A DNA stretch of 64,000 nt from Acidobacteriota bacterium (lineage in GTDB: Bacteria > Acidobacteriota > Terriglobia > Acidiferrales > UBA7541): contig JAMCWK010000150.1 of assembly GCA_023481105.1 (NCBI GenBank), positions 1 through 64,000 on the forward strand, read 5' to 3'. Position 1 is the first letter of the stretch, and the number at the start of each line of letters is the position of its first letter. The position numbers and the translations under genes are program-made. The notes under the pieces were generated by a model. It was given only the letters and a program-made list of their open reading frames with translations. It searched no databases and was not told where the DNA came from. Of the stretch, positions 18,545 through 27,231 are shown one piece after another.

Positions 18545-19177
18545 CTAGCGAGGGACAAAGCGGTCCAAGTGGGGAAGCGCTTGCCGGGCAAAATCGAGCG
18601 CGCGCTGCTCTGCGGACTCTATGTTCTCGTCGCGCGCCACGGGAGTGACGATACGGACCAGCGCTCCGTCGCTGCGATTGCGGCGGACTGAATCGGCTAC
18701 CAGGAAAAACTTGGCCCAGTATTCACTGGCCACAATGCGGCCGTTGGACTGATACCAATAGAGCACCAATTGGCGATCGAGACCTTTTGCGATGACGTAG
18801 CGATTCACAACGGCCTTTTCACTGCCAAGGAGTTCGATACGCTTGAGGTCGGTGGGGATCCACCCGGAACCCGGCAAACAGTTCTGCGGAGAATGAATCG
18901 TGGAACCGGTGCGCTGCGTGGGAAAGTAAGCGAGAAAGAAATCCACGTAGGGCTGTCCGGGCGAACGATAGAAGCGAACCAGGAAATCTCCGTCGCCGAG
19001 AATTTGCTTCACTTCCGGTTGGAGCGGCACATCCTCGCCGAGCCAGGCCCCGATTTCTTTGGGGAATTCCTGCACGGCTTGATGCGGAGGGAGACTCTCC
19101 GCGCGGTCCCGAGCGCGAAGCAGCACGGCCGTGCCGGCCAGCAGAATCACCACCACTGCAAAGCGAAGCATGTTCAT
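18545..19177 (-). CDS. epsI: EpsI family exosortase-associated protein
   Basis: 210 residues with one N-terminal membrane anchor (MLRFAVVVILLAGTAVLL) and an extracytoplasmic EpsI domain. Marker segments are EFPKEIGAWLGEDVPL, FLAYFPTQRTGSTIHSPQNCLPGSGW (a characteristic HSP-x-NCLPG block) and LVLYWYQSNGRIVASEYWAK. EpsI domains occur next to or fused to exosortases; their exact role is unsettled. The ATG at 19177 overlaps the exosortase stop as ATGA, so the two are translationally coupled. The reading frame upstream of 19177 is a shadow inside the exosortase gene. Confidence 0.92.
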   Translation of the reverse strand: MNMLRFAVVVILLAGTAVLLRARDRAESLPPHQAVQEFPKEIGAWLGEDVPLQPEVKQILGDGDFLVRFYRSPGQPYVDFFLAYFPTQRTGSTIHSPQNCLPGSGWIPTDLKRIELLGSEKAVVNRYVIAKGLDRQLVLYWYQSNGRIVASEYWAKFFLVADSVRRNRSDGALVRIVTPVARDENIESAEQRALDFARQALPHLDRFVPR

Positions 19178-20076
19178 CGGGCAGCGCGCCCCTTCCGCGC
19201 GGCGAACCAGCGCTCGCTGGCGCGCAACAGTCCGTGCAAACCGAAAAGCAGAGCCAGGGACATCACAAAGATCAGCCAGCCGGAAAAGGAATGGAAAAAG
19301 CCCAGGGCTTTTTCGGGACTCCAGTATTGCCCCAGCAGTCCGGTGCCAACGATGCGCAACGAGTTGGCTGCCACGGCGATCGGAATTGCACCCAGAGCCA
19401 GCAGCACGCGACGCCAAATGCCGGGCTCTAGAAAGTACCCGTAAATAATGGCCAGCGTGCCGAGGGACATCAGAGAACGAATCCCGCTGCACGCCTCCAC
19501 CACTTCGAGCGACATCACCGGAAGATGCAGCACATTGCCTTCGCGCAGCACGGGCACGCCGACGATCGCAAGAGTCGAGCTGGCCAATTGCGAGGCCAAG
19601 AGCTGCAAGGGGAACGCAATTTGATTAAAAATGATGACGGGAATAGGGATCATTAAAAACAGGAAAGCCCACGGAAAAAACAACGCGCGGAACCACGCCC
19701 AGCCGCGGAACTGAATCAGCAACCCGCCCAGCAAGAGCACCAGCGAAGTGCGCGAAAGAAATAGTTCCGCGCCAAGCACTCCCAGAACGAGCACACCCAG
19801 CGCCAGCGCTACACACACCGTTCCCCACCAGGAGGGCTGTTCTTCTAATTTCGCCAGGGGTTTTCGTTCATTCCAGATCACAAAAATCGAAAAGGCTGGA
19901 ACAAAAAAGCCGTGGGAGAAATTCGGGTCGTTTACCCACTGCTGCACCAGCCGGGCAAGAATTCCATAGTAGAGAAAGACAATTAGAGCTGCCAGTGTGA
20001 GCCATTGCCACCAGTCGCGAAACTGGCGGCCATCTGCGCTCGTGCTCCCTAGCTTCTGTGTTTCAACCTTATCCAT
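19174..20076 (-). CDS. Exosortase (EpsH/XrtA-type transpeptidase)
   Basis: Multi-membrane cysteine transpeptidase of about 300 residues that processes PEP-CTERM proteins. Around eight hydrophobic segments are visible. The catalytic set is complete: Cys196 in VVEACSGIRS, Arg241 in AVAANSLRI and His262 in FFHSFSGW. Its likely substrate is the PEP-CTERM protein encoded two genes downstream on the same strand. The ATG at 20076 is preferred over a TTG at 20112; AGGCGG lies just before it. EpsI is separate here, although in some genomes it is fused to the exosortase. I could not assign the XrtA to XrtH subtype from motifs alone. No sigma-54 promoter with exact spacing was found upstream. Confidence 0.94.
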   Translation of the reverse strand: MDKVETQKLGSTSADGRQFRDWWQWLTLAALIVFLYYGILARLVQQWVNDPNFSHGFFVPAFSIFVIWNERKPLAKLEEQPSWWGTVCVALALGVLVLGVLGAELFLSRTSLVLLLGGLLIQFRGWAWFRALFFPWAFLFLMIPIPVIIFNQIAFPLQLLASQLASSTLAIVGVPVLREGNVLHLPVMSLEVVEACSGIRSLMSLGTLAIIYGYFLEPGIWRRVLLALGAIPIAVAANSLRIVGTGLLGQYWSPEKALGFFHSFSGWLIFVMSLALLFGLHGLLRASERWFAARKGRAAR

Positions 20077-20585
20077 GAGCCGCCTAGCGAATTGCAGAAT
20101 ACCCAAGGCCAAAAGTCAGCGCAAGTGTGCGCGCGCATCCTAACATCAGTAGTGCATTCGTGTTCAGTTCATCAGTGTGATGAAATTCCTTCCCAGCAAT
20201 GCTAGTGCGAAAACACCTGCCACGGAAACTGAAAACGCTTTCCTAATTTGCCAAAGACGGCGTCCGAGAGACTCTAATTCGGCGTTAACACATTTGTTTT
20301 GTGCGACATAAAGTAAGGAGTGATGAGGAAACGTCAGTCTTTATGGAATTGGAATTGACAAAAAGGACAAAAAATTACCACTTTTAAGGATGCCGATTAG
20401 AACACATGAGCCAGTACGGGTGTACTATTGCCGCCGCGATTTTTCGTAACTTACACTCCTTGTTCGACTTGGAGCTTTCTGCAAAAGTGTGAAGCAGCGC
20501 GTTACTCTTGGAAGCTGCATTGCACATTATTCCCGTGGAATAGGCCTTTCCGCAGTTCATGGAATTGTGTTTTCGCGGAGGAGCG
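20077..20585. other. AT-rich divergent control region between exosortase and exopolysaccharide operons
   Basis: 509 bases without a credible gene, clearly more AT-rich than the surroundings. It holds the sigma-54-type promoter at 20509-20524 facing right and a perfect inverted repeat AGTAC-GGGT-GTACT (20413-20426), about 85-100 bases upstream of that promoter, where an activator-binding site would be expected. A TTGACA at about 20354 has no convincing -10 partner. Towards the exosortase gene only an off-spaced (N11) GG/GC pair was seen. Confidence 0.5.
20509..20524 (+). promoter_or_regulatory. Sigma-54-type promoter of the exopolysaccharide operon
   Basis: TGGAAGCTGCATTGCA: GG and GC are exactly 10 bases apart, with TGG at -24 and TTGCA at -12. 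Transcription would start near 20535, about 50 bases ahead of the regulator start at 20586. Confidence 0.6.
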
Positions 20586-21560
20586 ATGGAAGTCAGGGAG
20601 TCAGGATTGGAATCGCATGCAGCTGTAGACACCGCCGCGCAAGTAAATCACGCCTACGTGCCAGCGCTGAGCCCCGCGATGCGCGCCGTGGAACGCGTGA
20701 TTGCGGACATCGCACCCACAGACATCCCGGTGCTCATCGAGGGAGAAAGCGGAACCGGGAAAGAGGTGGTGGCCGCGCAAATCCACCGGCTGTCTTTGCG
20801 CCGGTGCGAGCTGTTCACGAAAGTGAGCTGCGCCGCATTGACGCCGGAGTTCTTCAGCGGCCGCGCGCATACTGGTGCGAACGGAGCGGAATCCTGCGGA
20901 ATTTTTCTGTTGGATGAAATCAGCGAACTGGAACCTGCGTGCCAACCGAAGCTGCTGCACGTGCTGCCGGACGGGGAGGCGCTGCCGTTGGAAGGCGCGC
21001 TGGCGACGCTGGGGGCGCGGGTGATTTGTACGACGTCGCGCAACCTGGAAGAGGAAATGCGCGCAGGGCGCTTCCGCGAAGACCTGTACTTTCGTATCAA
21101 CGGTGTGTGCCTGCGGCTGCCGCCGCTGCGCCATCGCAAGGAAGACGTGCCCGTGCTGGCGCACTACTTCCTGTCCAAATACGCGGCGCAGTTCGGCCGA
21201 CCGCAGCCCAAGCTGAGCGGGTACGTTCTAGGCCAATTCGCCGAATACGACTGGCCGGGCAATATCCGCGAATTGGAGAACGCGGCAAAGAAAATCGTGG
21301 CGCTGGGAGACGAGCGAGCCGCGGTGGCCGACCTGCGTGCCCGGGTGGCGGCGCAAGGCAACAATGGGGGCGCAGAGACCCTCTCATTGAAGGATGCCGC
21401 GCGGGCAGCCAGCCGTCATGCCGAGCGGGAATTAATTTTGAAAGTTCTGGGACGCACGCGCTGGAACCGCAAGCGCGCCGCGCAGGAATTGCAGATCAGC
21501 TACAAGGCATTGCTCTACAAACTGAAACAGATTGGACTGGACGATCAGGCGGTTTCCTAA
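20586..21560 (+). CDS. Sigma-54-activator-like AAA+ regulator without a normal GAFTGA loop
   Basis: 324 residues, no N-terminal receiver or sensor domain. AAA+ core with Walker A GESGTGKE (53-60), Walker B FLLDE (107-111), arginine fingers in GRFREDLYFRIN and sensor II in WPGNIRELEN, then a Fis-type helix-turn-helix with recognition helix ISYKALLYK. The L1 loop that normally carries GAFTGA and contacts sigma-54 is shortened by roughly a dozen residues and reads SGRAHTGA. Regulators lacking this motif generally cannot drive sigma-54 open-complex formation, so this may be an ATP-dependent DNA-binding co-regulator or repressor. The ATG at 20586 has GGAGGAG upstream and is preferred over 20559. 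It is the first gene of the exopolysaccharide operon, 18 bases before the export gene. Confidence 0.9.
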   Translation: MEVRESGLESHAAVDTAAQVNHAYVPALSPAMRAVERVIADIAPTDIPVLIEGESGTGKEVVAAQIHRLSLRRCELFTKVSCAALTPEFFSGRAHTGANGAESCGIFLLDEISELEPACQPKLLHVLPDGEALPLEGALATLGARVICTTSRNLEEEMRAGRFREDLYFRINGVCLRLPPLRHRKEDVPVLAHYFLSKYAAQFGRPQPKLSGYVLGQFAEYDWPGNIRELENAAKKIVALGDERAAVADLRARVAAQGNNGGAETLSLKDAARAASRHAERELILKVLGRTRWNRKRAAQELQISYKALLYKLKQIGLDDQAVS

Positions 21561-21578
21561 ATCGCAAGGAGAAGGTGG

Positions 21579-22211
21579 ATGAGAACGAATCACAGAATTT
21601 GGGCATTGTTGATGGCGGCGCTTCTGTTGCCTTGCGGCGGTCTTTTGGCGCAGGAGAAAACCAATCCCAAGGAAGCCAAGGCGGCCGCGGCGGACAAGCA
21701 AACTGCACCCAAAGCGGCGACCGAGGACCCCGCCTATGAGATCGGCGCCGAGGATCAGCTGAATATCAGCGTGTGGAATGAGCCGAACGTCTCGCGGACG
21801 GTGCCGGTGCGACCGGACGGCAAGATTTCGCTGCCGCTGATTAACGATGTGCAGGCCGCGGGGCTGACGCCGATGCAACTGGCCATGTCCGTGACCGAAA
21901 AGCTCAAGAAGTTTATCGCCGACCCGCAGGTGACGGTGATCGTCACGGCCATCAACAGCCGACGCTACTACATTGTAGGGGAGATGACGCGCGCAGGCGC
22001 ATTTCCGTTGATGCCCAACATGACGGTCTTGCAGGCGCTGTCGAGCGCGGGCGGGTTCACGCAATTTGCGAATCTGAAAGCCATCTACGTGCTGCGCATC
22101 GTGGAAGGGAAATCGGTCAAATTTCCGTTCAATTACAAGGAAGTGATCAAGGGCAACCACACCGAGCAGAACATCTTTTTGAAACCGGGCGACACGATTG
22201 TCGTGCCGTGA
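21579..22211 (+). CDS. Polysaccharide export outer-membrane protein (Wza/EpsE-like)
   Basis: 210 residues: signal peptide (about 1-25), a Lys/Ala-rich linker, a polysaccharide-export domain beginning YEIGAEDQLNISVWNEPNVSRTVPVRPDGKISLPLI, then a soluble-ligand-binding beta-grasp domain (YYIVGEMTRAGAFPLMPNMTVLQALSSAGG). It would form the periplasmic/outer-membrane channel for the polymer. Shorter than E. coli Wza and without a clear lipobox (LLPCGG is a poor match), typical of exosortase-linked versions. The ATG at 21579 has AAGGAG upstream. Operon neighbours encode the rest of a Wzx/Wzy-type export route. Confidence 0.92.
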   Translation: MRTNHRIWALLMAALLLPCGGLLAQEKTNPKEAKAAAADKQTAPKAATEDPAYEIGAEDQLNISVWNEPNVSRTVPVRPDGKISLPLINDVQAAGLTPMQLAMSVTEKLKKFIADPQVTVIVTAINSRRYYIVGEMTRAGAFPLMPNMTVLQALSSAGGFTQFANLKAIYVLRIVEGKSVKFPFNYKEVIKGNHTEQNIFLKPGDTIVVP

Positions 22212-22221
22212 GGGAGGAACC

Positions 22222-23730
22222 ATGACGAAGCCGAGCATGAACATTTGGGCCATGATTCTAGTCCTGGCGCTGGCCGTCCCCGCCGCCTGGGCACAACAGC
22301 AGAAAGATCCGCGGCTGAACCCGCCGGTGGCGCCGTTGCAACCGATTCTGTCCGGCGAGAGCAGCAGCAAGGCGGCGCTGGACGACCCCGTGCCAAGCCC
22401 GACGAATGCGCTAAAGGCGGACGAAAGCCCGCTTTCCGGGGCGCAAGAATTTACCTTGGGATTGAGCGCCGCCGGGCGCAGCTTCGTCACTCCGACCATT
22501 CGCTTTCTGCAATTCGCGGACAACAATCGGCGCACGGCGACATCCAACGACAATTGGCGGGCCGTTGGGACGCTGACCGGGAACATTACGTTGCAGCACA
22601 CCAAGAGCCGCTCGCAACTCAGTATCGACTACGCGGGCGGCGGCACACTCTACACCACCACGAATGGCAACCGGGTTTCCTTTCACCGGCTGGGAATCAG
22701 CGAACAGATTAGCTGGCGCCGCGTCACGCTGCTGTTGTCCGACTTCATGACCTATCTTCCGGAGTCTGCCTTCGGAGGCGGCGGATTCGGCGGCATCAGC
22801 AGCGGCATGCTGGGCGGCCTTGGCGGGGGCCTGGGCGGAGGCATCGGTGCTGGGCTGGGAGGCGGATTGGGAGGATTCGGCGGCGGCCTCGGCGGTGGAA
22901 TTAATCCCGGAATTATTCCGGGTCAGTCGATTCTGACGGGAACAGGCGGGCGAATCAGCAACACGGCACTGGGCCAGCTGCAATTCACGCTTAGCCCGCG
23001 CGCTTCCATTACTGCCAGCGGCTCCTACGGGATTTTGCGTTTTTTGGATAGCGGGTTCATCGAAAGTGACAACTATCAGTTTTCCGGCGGGTACAACTAC
23101 AAGCTGAACCCGTCCGACACTATTGGCGTGGTTTACACGGTCAATATGTTGCGCTTTGGCGGCATCAACCGCTCTGCGGATTTTCATAATGTGCAATTGG
23201 CGTACGGACGGCGCCTGACCGGCCGGCTGGCGATGCGTATCTCCGGCGGGCCGCAAATCGGCAGCTTCACCAACCCGGTGTCCGGCGCCGGCAATCGCAC
23301 ATCGTGGGGCGTGCGCAGCTCGCTGATTTACAACCTGCGGAATACCACCCTGGGGCTGAACTACTCGCACAGCGCGAGTTCGGGGTCGGGTGTTTTGGTG
23401 GGATCCGATGCTGATCGCATTGATGGTTCCATCAGCCGCCAACTGACGCGCATGTGGGCCGGCGGGTTGGTGTTCGGCTTTGCGCACAACAAAACCATCC
23501 AACAGTTGAATACCAGCGGCGTGGAACGCACTGTGAATACGTGGCATGCCGGGTTTAACTTGCAGCGGCCGCTGTCGCGCAAGGCGAGCTTGACGTTTAC
23601 CTACAACGTAACCGGGCAAAGCGCCAATAACCCGGTGGGATGCACCGGTTTGGCCTGCGGGCGGCTGCCGTTGCGGCATCAACTTGCGCTGGCCATTAAC
23701 TGGGGATTCGGCCCGTACGCAATTGACTAA
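22222..23730 (+). CDS. Outer-membrane beta-barrel protein of the exopolysaccharide locus
   Basis: 502 residues: signal peptide ending AAWAQQ, then alternating amphipathic strands rich in Gly, Tyr, Asn and Ser, ending with the aromatic AINWGFGPYAID, as expected for an outer-membrane barrel. Its place between the export protein and the chain-length regulator matches the barrel proteins of exosortase-type loci, thought to help polymer cross or stay at the outer membrane. Residues about 184-233 form an almost pure Gly/Leu/Phe stretch (GGLGGGLGGGIGAGLGGG), which would be a long flexible loop. The ATG at 22222 has GGGAGGA; the frame open to 22198 overlaps the previous gene. Confidence 0.82.
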   Translation: MTKPSMNIWAMILVLALAVPAAWAQQQKDPRLNPPVAPLQPILSGESSSKAALDDPVPSPTNALKADESPLSGAQEFTLGLSAAGRSFVTPTIRFLQFADNNRRTATSNDNWRAVGTLTGNITLQHTKSRSQLSIDYAGGGTLYTTTNGNRVSFHRLGISEQISWRRVTLLLSDFMTYLPESAFGGGGFGGISSGMLGGLGGGLGGGIGAGLGGGLGGFGGGLGGGINPGIIPGQSILTGTGGRISNTALGQLQFTLSPRASITASGSYGILRFLDSGFIESDNYQFSGGYNYKLNPSDTIGVVYTVNMLRFGGINRSADFHNVQLAYGRRLTGRLAMRISGGPQIGSFTNPVSGAGNRTSWGVRSSLIYNLRNTTLGLNYSHSASSGSGVLVGSDADRIDGSISRQLTRMWAGGLVFGFAHNKTIQQLNTSGVERTVNTWHAGFNLQRPLSRKASLTFTYNVTGQSANNPVGCTGLACGRLPLRHQLALAINWGFGPYAID

Positions 23731-23789
23731 CGGCCCCGGCGTTTCCAAGCTGGGAAGCAGACGCGATTCGGAAAGGGAAGCGAGGACTC

Positions 23790-25328
23790 ATGCTCGGACA
23801 TCGTTCCATGTCGGTTGAGGATTACCTGGGAATGCTGCGGCGCAACAAGTGGCAGATCATCATCCCCATCCTGCTCATGCCCATGCTGGGTTACGGGGTG
23901 TCGCTGCTGCTGCCGGAACGCTATACGTCGCAGACCCTGGTGCTGGTGGAGCAGCAACGAGTGCCGACCTCCATCGTGCAATCCACGGTGACCGAAGCGT
24001 TGAACCAGCGGCTGGGCACCATGCAGCAGCAAATCCTCTCGCGCACGCGCCTGCAGCCCATCATTGAGCGGCTGGGCTTGTACAAGGAACAGGTGGCCAG
24101 CAAAGTGCCGATGGAAGATCTGGTGAACCAGATGCGCAAGTCCATCACTGTCACCACGGTGAAGACGGTGACCCCCGGCAGGCAGAATGAAGTGCCGGGA
24201 TTTACCATCGCTTTCGAATCTGATAATCCGCGCACCGCACAGCTCGTCTGCGCGGAAATTCTTTCCATGTTTATCGACGAAAACATCAAGCTGCGCGCGC
24301 AGGCCGCGGAGAGCACCACCGATTTCCTTAGCAAGCAGGTGGAAGACGCCAAGAAGAAACTGGACGAGAAGGACCAGCGGGTGGCGGAGTTCAAGCGGCG
24401 CTACCTGGGCCAGCTTCCCGGACAGGAACAGTCCAACATGAACATCTTAATGGGATTGACGCAACAACTCGAAGCCGTCAATCAATTGCTGACGCGCACA
24501 CACCAGGACAAGACTTATGCGGAGTCGCTGCTGGGGCAGCAGGTAGCGGTGTGGGAAGCCTCGCAATTGGGCAACAACCCGCAGACGCTGGAAGCACAGT
24601 TGTCTGCAATGCAGAACCAGCTCATCACGCTGGAAGCGCGTTACACCTCCGACCATCCCGACGTAACCAAGATGAAAGCGGACATCGCCCAGCTCAAGAG
24701 AAAGATCGACGAAGCCAACGCCAGCAACAAGGACAAGGCTGCGGACAAGGACAAAGCCGCCACGGCCAAGCTGAATGAGCCGCCACAAATCCAGCAATTG
24801 CGCAACCAGATCTACCAGTACGACGTGACGCTCAAGGAAAAAACGCGCGACCAGGAACGCCTGCAAGATCAGATCAAGGTTTATCGCTCGCGCGTGGAGC
24901 TCAGCCCCCTGGTGGAGCAGCAGTACAACGAAATCCTGCGCGATTACAGCACCGCCCAGGGTTTCTACGACGACATGCTGAAGAAGCGCGGCACCTCGGA
25001 AGTGGCCGAGGACCTCGAACGCCGCCAGCAGTCGGAACAGTTCCGCGTGGTGGATCCGCCGAACATGCCTGTTACGCCAACGTTTCCCAACCGCTTGCTG
25101 TTTTTGGCCGGGGGGCTAGGCGGCGGCTTGGGCCTCGGCTTTGGCATTGCGCTGTTGCTGGAACTGAAGGACAAATCCATCCGCACCGAGGCGGATATCG
25201 AAGCGCTGCTGCAACTGCCGACGCTGGCACTGGTACCGTCGGTGGCCGAAGGCGCCAGCAGCAGGCGGGGTTTATTTTCACGCATGCGCAAGACGCCAGA
25301 ACGAGCCTTGCCCGGGGCGGGAGCCTAG
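23790..25328 (+). CDS. Polysaccharide co-polymerase / chain-length determinant (Wzz-GNVR family)
   Basis: 512 residues with the Wzz topology: membrane segment at about 22-42, a large periplasmic coiled-coil region, a GNVR-type C-terminal part (VVDPPNMPVTPTFPNR) and a second membrane segment near 435-458, followed by a short cytosolic tail. It sets polymer length together with the tyrosine autokinase encoded two genes downstream. The kinase is a separate protein, as in Wzc-split and exosortase-linked systems. A Lys/Ala/Asp-rich insert near 310-325 (NKDKAADKDKAATAK) is repetitive. Start at 23790; ten bases separate its stop from the next start. Confidence 0.93.
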   Translation: MLGHRSMSVEDYLGMLRRNKWQIIIPILLMPMLGYGVSLLLPERYTSQTLVLVEQQRVPTSIVQSTVTEALNQRLGTMQQQILSRTRLQPIIERLGLYKEQVASKVPMEDLVNQMRKSITVTTVKTVTPGRQNEVPGFTIAFESDNPRTAQLVCAEILSMFIDENIKLRAQAAESTTDFLSKQVEDAKKKLDEKDQRVAEFKRRYLGQLPGQEQSNMNILMGLTQQLEAVNQLLTRTHQDKTYAESLLGQQVAVWEASQLGNNPQTLEAQLSAMQNQLITLEARYTSDHPDVTKMKADIAQLKRKIDEANASNKDKAADKDKAATAKLNEPPQIQQLRNQIYQYDVTLKEKTRDQERLQDQIKVYRSRVELSPLVEQQYNEILRDYSTAQGFYDDMLKKRGTSEVAEDLERRQQSEQFRVVDPPNMPVTPTFPNRLLFLAGGLGGGLGLGFGIALLLELKDKSIRTEADIEALLQLPTLALVPSVAEGASSRRGLFSRMRKTPERALPGAGA

Positions 25329-25337
25329 GACACGACG

Positions 25338-26327
25338 ATGTATAAAAAGTTTTTTGGCTTGCGCGAAAATCCGTTCAACGTCAATCCGGACCCGCGCTAT
25401 CTCTGCCTGAACAAGCATACCCAGGAGGCGCTGGCCTGCCTGACCTACGGCATCCAGAGCCGCAAGGGATTCATCCTGCTGAGCGGCGAGGTGGGCACGG
25501 GCAAGACCACGCTGTTGAACAAGTTGCTGGACTGGTTGCACCGCGAGCGCGTGGCGACGGCTTTTCTCTTCAACTCGCGGCTGAACGTGACGCAGTTTTT
25601 CGACTTCATGATGGCGGATTTCGGCATCCCCACCGACACCCGGCAGAAGAGCCAGGTGCTGATGAAGCTGAACCATTGGCTGCTGGAGCGCTACCAGGCC
25701 GGGGAAACCGCCGTGCTGGTGGTGGACGAAGCACAAAATCTCTCCACGCAGGTGCTGGAGGAAATTCGCCTGCTCACCAATCTGGAGACTGCCACAGATA
25801 AGTTGCTGCAGATCGTGCTCTCCGGCCAGCCGGAACTGGAATACAAATTGAACCAGCCGCAGTTGCGGCAACTCCGCCAGCGCATCACCCTGCGGTGCAA
25901 GACGCACCCGCTCTCGCTAGAAGAGACCGAAAGCTATATCACCAGCCGGCTGCAGATTGCCGGAGCCGACGGGCATCTAATTTTTTCGCCGCAAGCGGTG
26001 GAGACCATTCACGGCTATGCGCGCGGCATCCCGCGCGTGACCAATTTGTTGTGCGAACACGCCCTAATCAGCGCTTTTGTGGATCAGCAGTGCCCCATCA
26101 CCGGAGCGACCGTGGACGAAGTGGCCCGGGAGTTCCAGTTGCATGAAGTGGAGCCCAACGCGCAGCCGATCGAAGAAGCCGAGCCCAGCGGAGAAAACCG
26201 GCGCCTGATGGAGGCGCTGCAGAGCCTGGTCACGCTCGTGGACCACCTGCGCCGCACGGACGCTTCCCCGCAAACCACGAGGAAAGGAAGTTATGAGCCG
26301 CATTCACGAAGCATTAAAGAAAGCTGA
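25338..26327 (+). CDS. ExeA-like AAA ATPase of the exosortase/exopolysaccharide system
   Basis: 329 residues beginning MYKKFFGLRENPFNVNPDPRY, the hallmark start of the ExeA/general-secretion ATPase-like family found in exosortase loci. Walker A GEVGTGKTT is near 50 and Walker B VLVVDEAQN near 128; the IRLLTNLET and GIPRVTNLLCEHAL segments complete the ATPase core. Its role in the exosortase system is not established; cytosolic or membrane-peripheral. The last 35 bases overlap the start of the kinase gene in another frame, so the two are probably co-translated. Confidence 0.92.
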   Translation: MYKKFFGLRENPFNVNPDPRYLCLNKHTQEALACLTYGIQSRKGFILLSGEVGTGKTTLLNKLLDWLHRERVATAFLFNSRLNVTQFFDFMMADFGIPTDTRQKSQVLMKLNHWLLERYQAGETAVLVVDEAQNLSTQVLEEIRLLTNLETATDKLLQIVLSGQPELEYKLNQPQLRQLRQRITLRCKTHPLSLEETESYITSRLQIAGADGHLIFSPQAVETIHGYARGIPRVTNLLCEHALISAFVDQQCPITGATVDEVAREFQLHEVEPNAQPIEEAEPSGENRRLMEALQSLVTLVDHLRRTDASPQTTRKGSYEPHSRSIKES

Positions 26328-27225
26328 ACAGGAACGCAGCGGCAACCCCCGGCCGGCGGAAGACGTTCTGGCTCCGGTGGAGTTTCCGGAGACCAGCGCA
26401 CTCCACCGTCCGGCGGAGGCGCATGCCATCGTGTCGGCGGCCGTAGAGAGCTCCGACGGGATGACGTTCGACATGATTCGGGAACGCTGCCACGCCACCT
26501 CGTGGAATTTCGACCCGCGCACGGTGCTTTTCGGCACGCCACGTCCCGGTGAACAGAAGGCGCGCCTGGGAACGGAAGAGTTCCGGACGCTGCGTTCGCG
26601 GCTCTACCAAATCCGGGAACGGCAGCCGCTGAAGTCCATACTGGTGACCAGCGCCCTGCCCGCTGAGGGAAAAACCTTTGTGGCCGCGAACCTGGCGCAG
26701 GTGATTGTCCGGCAGCATGAGCGTCGCGCGCTGTTGATTGACGCCGACCTGCGGTGGTCCCGCCTGCACCTGTCGTTCGGCACCTCGTTGAAGCCGGGGC
26801 TTTCGGACTATCTCGCCGGCAATGCAGACGAATTCGGCATCATCCAGCGCGGAGCTTACGAAAACCTGTTTTTCATTCCCGGAGGCAGCCCCTGCTCCAA
26901 CCCCGCCGAGCTGATTGCCAGCGGCAAGTTGGAGGCCCTGCTGCGGCGAGTGTCGCCGCTGTTTGATTGGGTCATCATCGATTCGCCGCCGGCGGTGCCT
27001 GTCTCCGACCCGAGCCTGCTGGCGGACATGTGCGACGGCGTGCTGATGGTGGTGCGCTCGGCGGTGACTCCCTACGACATGGCACAGCGCGCCGTGCAAG
27101 AGTTTCGTGAAAAGCACTTGGTCGGTGTGGTGCTCAACGACGTGGAGCCCGGCTCCGGATACAGCTCGTATTACTACCACTACTACCACGGACGCTCCGG
27201 CGTGAACGGGAAAGGCAAGGGATAG
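26293..27225 (+). CDS. Bacterial tyrosine autokinase (CpsD/Wzc-type BY-kinase)
   Basis: 310-residue cytosolic BY-kinase. Walker A SALPAEGKT (120-128), Walker A' LLIDADLR (147-154) and Walker B VIIDSPP (226-233) are present. The C-terminus carries the autophosphorylation cluster YSSYYYHYYH with six tyrosines at 290-298. Autophosphorylation cycles in partnership with the Wzz-type protein control polymer export and length. The N-terminal ~90 residues (MSRIHEALKKAEQER) are typical of the exosortase-associated subfamily. Overlaps the previous gene by 35 bases. Confidence 0.94.
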   Translation: MSRIHEALKKAEQERSGNPRPAEDVLAPVEFPETSALHRPAEAHAIVSAAVESSDGMTFDMIRERCHATSWNFDPRTVLFGTPRPGEQKARLGTEEFRTLRSRLYQIRERQPLKSILVTSALPAEGKTFVAANLAQVIVRQHERRALLIDADLRWSRLHLSFGTSLKPGLSDYLAGNADEFGIIQRGAYENLFFIPGGSPCSNPAELIASGKLEALLRRVSPLFDWVIIDSPPAVPVSDPSLLADMCDGVLMVVRSAVTPYDMAQRAVQEFREKHLVGVVLNDVEPGSGYSSYYYHYYHGRSGVNGKGKG

Positions 27226-27231
27226 AGGATC

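Noticed and set aside
20207..20222. Sigma-54 promoter for the exosortase operon
   Set aside because: The GG and GC pairs are 11 bases apart instead of 10 and the boxes match poorly.
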